This document shows positions 21,725 through 24,540 of a stretch of 24,540 bases of DNA, piece after piece (the stretch's first letter is position 1; every line of letters starts with the position of its first letter). The notes under the pieces are model-generated. The model saw only the letters and a program-made list of their open reading frames with translations, ran no database searches and was not told the origin of the DNA. The stretch covers positions 1-24,540 of the forward strand of contig NZ_JBFIII010000041.1 of assembly GCF_041601295.1 (NCBI RefSeq), given 5' to 3'. Source of the DNA: Immundisolibacter sp. (GTDB lineage Bacteria > Pseudomonadota > Gammaproteobacteria > Immundisolibacterales > Immundisolibacteraceae). The position numbers and the translations under genes were made by a program.

Positions 21725-24540
21725 ATGGCCATCCGCGTCGCCCTGGAACACCACACCGAATATCGCTTCGACCGGCCGGTGGACATCCACCCGCATGTGC
21801 TGCGCCTGCGCCCGGCGCCGCACAGCCGCACGCCAATCACGGCCTACAGCCTGCGCGTCGAACCGGCCGAGCATTTCATCAACTGGCAACAGGATCCGTT
21901 CGGTAACTACCTGGCACGGCTGGTGTTTCCCAAGCCCGCGCGCAAGCTGAGCATCACCGTGGAGGTGATCGCCGAGCTGGCCACTATCAATCCGTTCGAT
22001 TTCTTCGTCGAGGAGTACGCGGAGAACTACCCGTTCATCTACGCGCCCGCGCTGCACACCGAACTGCTCCCATACCTGCAAACCACGGATAACGGCCCGC
22101 TGCTGACTACCTGGCTGGCCAGTTTCGACCATACGAAACGGCCGATCAACGATTTTCTGGTCGACCTGAACCAGCGCCTGCAGCGGGACATCGCCTACAG
22201 CGTGCGCATGGAACCGGGCGTGCAGACTTGTGAGCAGACGCTTGAGCGGGGCATCGGCTCGTGCCGCGACACCGGCTGGCTGCTGGTGCAGATACTGCGG
22301 CACCTGGGCCTGGCGGCGCGCTTCGTGTCCGGGTATCTGGTACAGCTCACCGCCGACGTCAAGTCCCTGGATGGCCCGTCGGGGCCCGAGCAGGACTTCA
22401 CCGACCTGCATGCCTGGGCCGAGGTGTACGTGCCCGGTGCCGGCTGGCTGGGCCTTGACCCCACGTCGGGTCTGTTTGCCGGCGAGGGCCACATTCCGCT
22501 CGCCTGCACTGCCGAGCCGGCCAGCGCGGCGCCGGTCGCAGGCGCCACTAGCGAATGCGAGGTGGAGTTCCACTTCCGCAACACCGTGACCCGCATTCAC
22601 GAGGATCCCCGCGTCACCAAGCCCTACAGCGAGCGCCAATGGTCGGCGATGCAGGCGCTTGGCCGGCAAGTCGATGAAGATCTCGCCGCCGGTGACGTGC
22701 GCCTGACCCAGGGTGGCGAGCCGACGTTCGTGTCCATCGACGACATGGACGGCCCCGAATGGACGGTGGCCGCCGACGGCCCGCACAAGCGCGAGCGCGC
22801 CCGCGATCTGACACGGCGCCTGTGGCAGCACTTTGCCCCCGGCGGCCTGCTGCATTACGGCCAGGGCAAGTGGTACCCCGGCGAAGCCCTGCCGCGCTGG
22901 GCACTCGCCTGCTACTGGCGCAAGGACGGCACCCCTTTGTGGCGCGACCGGAAGCTGCTGGCCGATGTCAACCGCGATTACGGACACGGCCCGGCAGACG
23001 CCAGACGCTTGGCACAGGGATTCACGGCCCACCTCGGCGTGCCGCAAAGCCACCTGATGGACGCGTTCGAGGACGTTTTCTATTACCTCTGGCAAGAGGG
23101 CCAGCTACCGGCCGACGTCGATCCGTCGACGGCTGACCTCAAGGACCCAGCCGAGCGCAGGCGACTGGCCGAATTACTGGGCCGCGGCCTGGGCGAACCA
23201 GCCGGCTTCGTGTTGCCACTGCACTGGGATTACCGGCGCGGCGGCTGGCGCTCGGGTGCCTGGCCGCTGCGCCGCAAGCGGCTGTACCTGGTTCCTGGCG
23301 ACTCCGCGCTGGGCCTGCGCCTGCCCCTGAACAGCCTGCCGTGGGGCGACCAGGAAGACCCGCCTCAGACCCCGCAGTTGTTCGAGGAACGACCGCCGCT
23401 GGGCGACTACTACGGCGAAGTGGCGCGCCGCTACAGCGAGTTCACCGCCAAGCGCCCTGAGCCGGCCGGTCAGGCCGTCGGTGACACCCACGACGAGGCG
23501 GCACCGCTGCGGGTGATCCATACCGCCGTGTGTGTTCAGGCACGCGAAGGCCGGCTGCACGTGTTTTTGCCACCGCTCGGTGAGCTGGAGCATTACCTCG
23601 ATCTGATCGCCAGCGTGGAAACCAGCGCTGCCGCCTGCGACCTGCCGGTGGTCCTGGAAGGCTACGAGCCGCCTCGCGATGGACGCCTGGAGCGGCTGGC
23701 GGTCACGCCGGATCCGGGCGTGATCGAGGTCAACATCCACCCGGCTGGGACCTGGGACGCGCTGGTCGACACCACCACCACGCTGTACGACCTGGCCCGC
23801 GAGGCGCGCCTGGGCACGGAAAAATTCATGCTCGACGGGCGCCATACCGGCACTGGCGGCGGCAACCACATCACCCTGGGCGCCGCCACACCCGCCGACA
23901 GCCCGATGCTGCGCCGCCCCGATCTGCTGCGCAGCCTGCTGAGCTACTGGCAACACCACCCGGGACTGTCGTTTTTGTTCTCGGGCCTGTTCATCGGCCC
24001 AACCAGCCAGGCACCGCGGGTCGACGAGGCGCGCCATGAGAGCCTGTACGAGCTGGACATCGCCTTCCAGCAGATGCCGGCCGGCGAGGCCCCCGCGCCG
24101 TGGCTGGTGGACCGCCTGCTGCGCAACCTGCTGGTGGATCTGACCGGCAACACGCACCGGGCCGAATTCTGCATCGACAAGCTGTACGCGCCCGGCAGTG
24201 CCAGCGGGCGCCTGGGTCTGGTCGAGTTGCGCGCCTTCGAGATGCCGCCGCACGCCCACATGTCACTGTTTCAGGCCCTGCTGCTGCGCGCGCTGGTGGC
24301 CCGCTTCTGGGATACGCCGTACCGGCAGCCGCTGGTGCGCTGGGGCAGTGGCCTGCACGACCGCTTCATGCTGCCGCATTACGTCACCGCCGACATGCGC
24401 GCCGTGCTGGCCGAGTTACGCGAGGCCGGTTATCCGTTCCAGGACGACTGGCTGGACCCGTTCGTCGAGTTTCGATTCCCGCGCTACGGATCGGTGCAAG
24501 TGGGCGACCTGACGCTCGAAGTGCGCGCCGCGCTGGAACC
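21725..24540 (+). CDS. Transglutaminase-like protein with DUF2126 domain (partial)
   Basis: The frame stays open to the window edge, giving 938 complete codons; full-length relatives have about 1,100 aa. An N-terminal beta domain starts VALEHHTEYRFDRPVDIHPH. The transglutaminase-like core follows, with the complete triad: C180 in GIGSCRDTGWLLVQ, H229 in DLHAWAEVYVPGAGWLG and D245 in GLDPTSGL. From about residue 310 onward comes the DUF2126 part with RLTQGGEPTFVS and LLHYGQGKWYPGEALPRW, and later DGRHTGTGGGNHITLGAA. Family knowledge supports a thiol peptidase or amide-bond-handling activity; the substrate is unknown. AGGA lies seven bases before the ATG. No signal peptide is seen, so it is probably cytosolic. 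It is cut by the window end, not broken. Confidence 0.93.
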   Translation, partial: MAIRVALEHHTEYRFDRPVDIHPHVLRLRPAPHSRTPITAYSLRVEPAEHFINWQQDPFGNYLARLVFPKPARKLSITVEVIAELATINPFDFFVEEYAENYPFIYAPALHTELLPYLQTTDNGPLLTTWLASFDHTKRPINDFLVDLNQRLQRDIAYSVRMEPGVQTCEQTLERGIGSCRDTGWLLVQILRHLGLAARFVSGYLVQLTADVKSLDGPSGPEQDFTDLHAWAEVYVPGAGWLGLDPTSGLFAGEGHIPLACTAEPASAAPVAGATSECEVEFHFRNTVTRIHEDPRVTKPYSERQWSAMQALGRQVDEDLAAGDVRLTQGGEPTFVSIDDMDGPEWTVAADGPHKRERARDLTRRLWQHFAPGGLLHYGQGKWYPGEALPRWALACYWRKDGTPLWRDRKLLADVNRDYGHGPADARRLAQGFTAHLGVPQSHLMDAFEDVFYYLWQEGQLPADVDPSTADLKDPAERRRLAELLGRGLGEPAGFVLPLHWDYRRGGWRSGAWPLRRKRLYLVPGDSALGLRLPLNSLPWGDQEDPPQTPQLFEERPPLGDYYGEVARRYSEFTAKRPEPAGQAVGDTHDEAAPLRVIHTAVCVQAREGRLHVFLPPLGELEHYLDLIASVETSAAACDLPVVLEGYEPPRDGRLERLAVTPDPGVIEVNIHPAGTWDALVDTTTTLYDLAREARLGTEKFMLDGRHTGTGGGNHITLGAATPADSPMLRRPDLLRSLLSYWQHHPGLSFLFSGLFIGPTSQAPRVDEARHESLYELDIAFQQMPAGEAPAPWLVDRLLRNLLVDLTGNTHRAEFCIDKLYAPGSASGRLGLVELRAFEMPPHAHMSLFQALLLRALVARFWDTPYRQPLVRWGSGLHDRFMLPHYVTADMRAVLAELREAGYPFQDDWLDPFVEFRFPRYGSVQVGDLTLEVRAALE

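Noticed and set aside
21572..24259. Two long minus-strand frames (507 and 361 codons) opposite the alpha-E and transglutaminase genes
   Set aside because: The plus-strand proteins have intact family motifs along the whole length, and the antisense products show only composition-driven sequence.
1..24540. CRISPR arrays, tRNA or rRNA genes, insertion sequences, phage genes
   Set aside because: No regularly spaced repeats, RNA-gene signatures, transposases or integrases were seen in either strand.

Overview
The window reads as chromosomal DNA of a GC-rich, polarly flagellated gammaproteobacterium. The evidence is the flagellar gene order (fliC-flaG-fliD-fliS-fliT-PilZ-fleQ-fleS-fleR-fliE-F-G-H-I-J-K) and the FleQ/FleS/FleR regulator set with matching sigma-54 and FliA promoter sequences, which is the Pseudomonas/Vibrio type of flagellar hierarchy. 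I cannot name a genus from the sequence. No rRNA, tRNA, IS element, phage gene or CRISPR array is visible, and no gap between genes exceeds 300 bases.

Region 1 (about 1-16.4 kb, minus strand) is the flagellar cluster. Read in the direction of transcription it begins with flagellin fliC behind a clear FliA (sigma-28) promoter and closed by a hairpin terminator. The filament helpers follow: flaG, the cap gene fliD and the chaperones fliS and fliT. Next come a PilZ-like gene and the master activator fleQ. A good sigma-54 promoter then precedes fleS-fleR-fliE-fliF-fliG-fliH-fliI-fliJ, a tightly packed and often overlapping run encoding the two-component regulators, the MS ring, the rotor switch protein and the export ATPase complex. 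The hook-length gene fliK follows after a 147-base gap holding a second possible sigma-54 promoter. A strong bidirectional terminator at 38-71 closes the run against a possible convergent gene at the left edge.

Region 2 (16.5-19.1 kb) holds galE (UDP-glucose 4-epimerase), a small stand-alone HIRAN-domain protein (both minus strand) and a divergent EamA/DMT-family membrane transporter (plus strand).

Region 3 (19.15 kb to the right edge, plus strand) is a three-gene operon: a circularly permuted ATP-grasp enzyme, an alpha-E helical protein and a transglutaminase-like cysteine protein fused to DUF2126 and cut by the window edge. This gene trio is widespread but has no established substrate. It is preceded by an almost perfect sigma-54 promoter sequence, which would place it under an enhancer-binding activator. 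That link is the most interesting observation in the window.

Other points worth checking are a changed residue in the c-di-GMP pocket of FleQ, a FleS kinase without room for a PAS domain, a PilZ-like protein with degenerate ligand motifs, repeats upstream of fleQ, and C8 tracts in fleQ and fliK.
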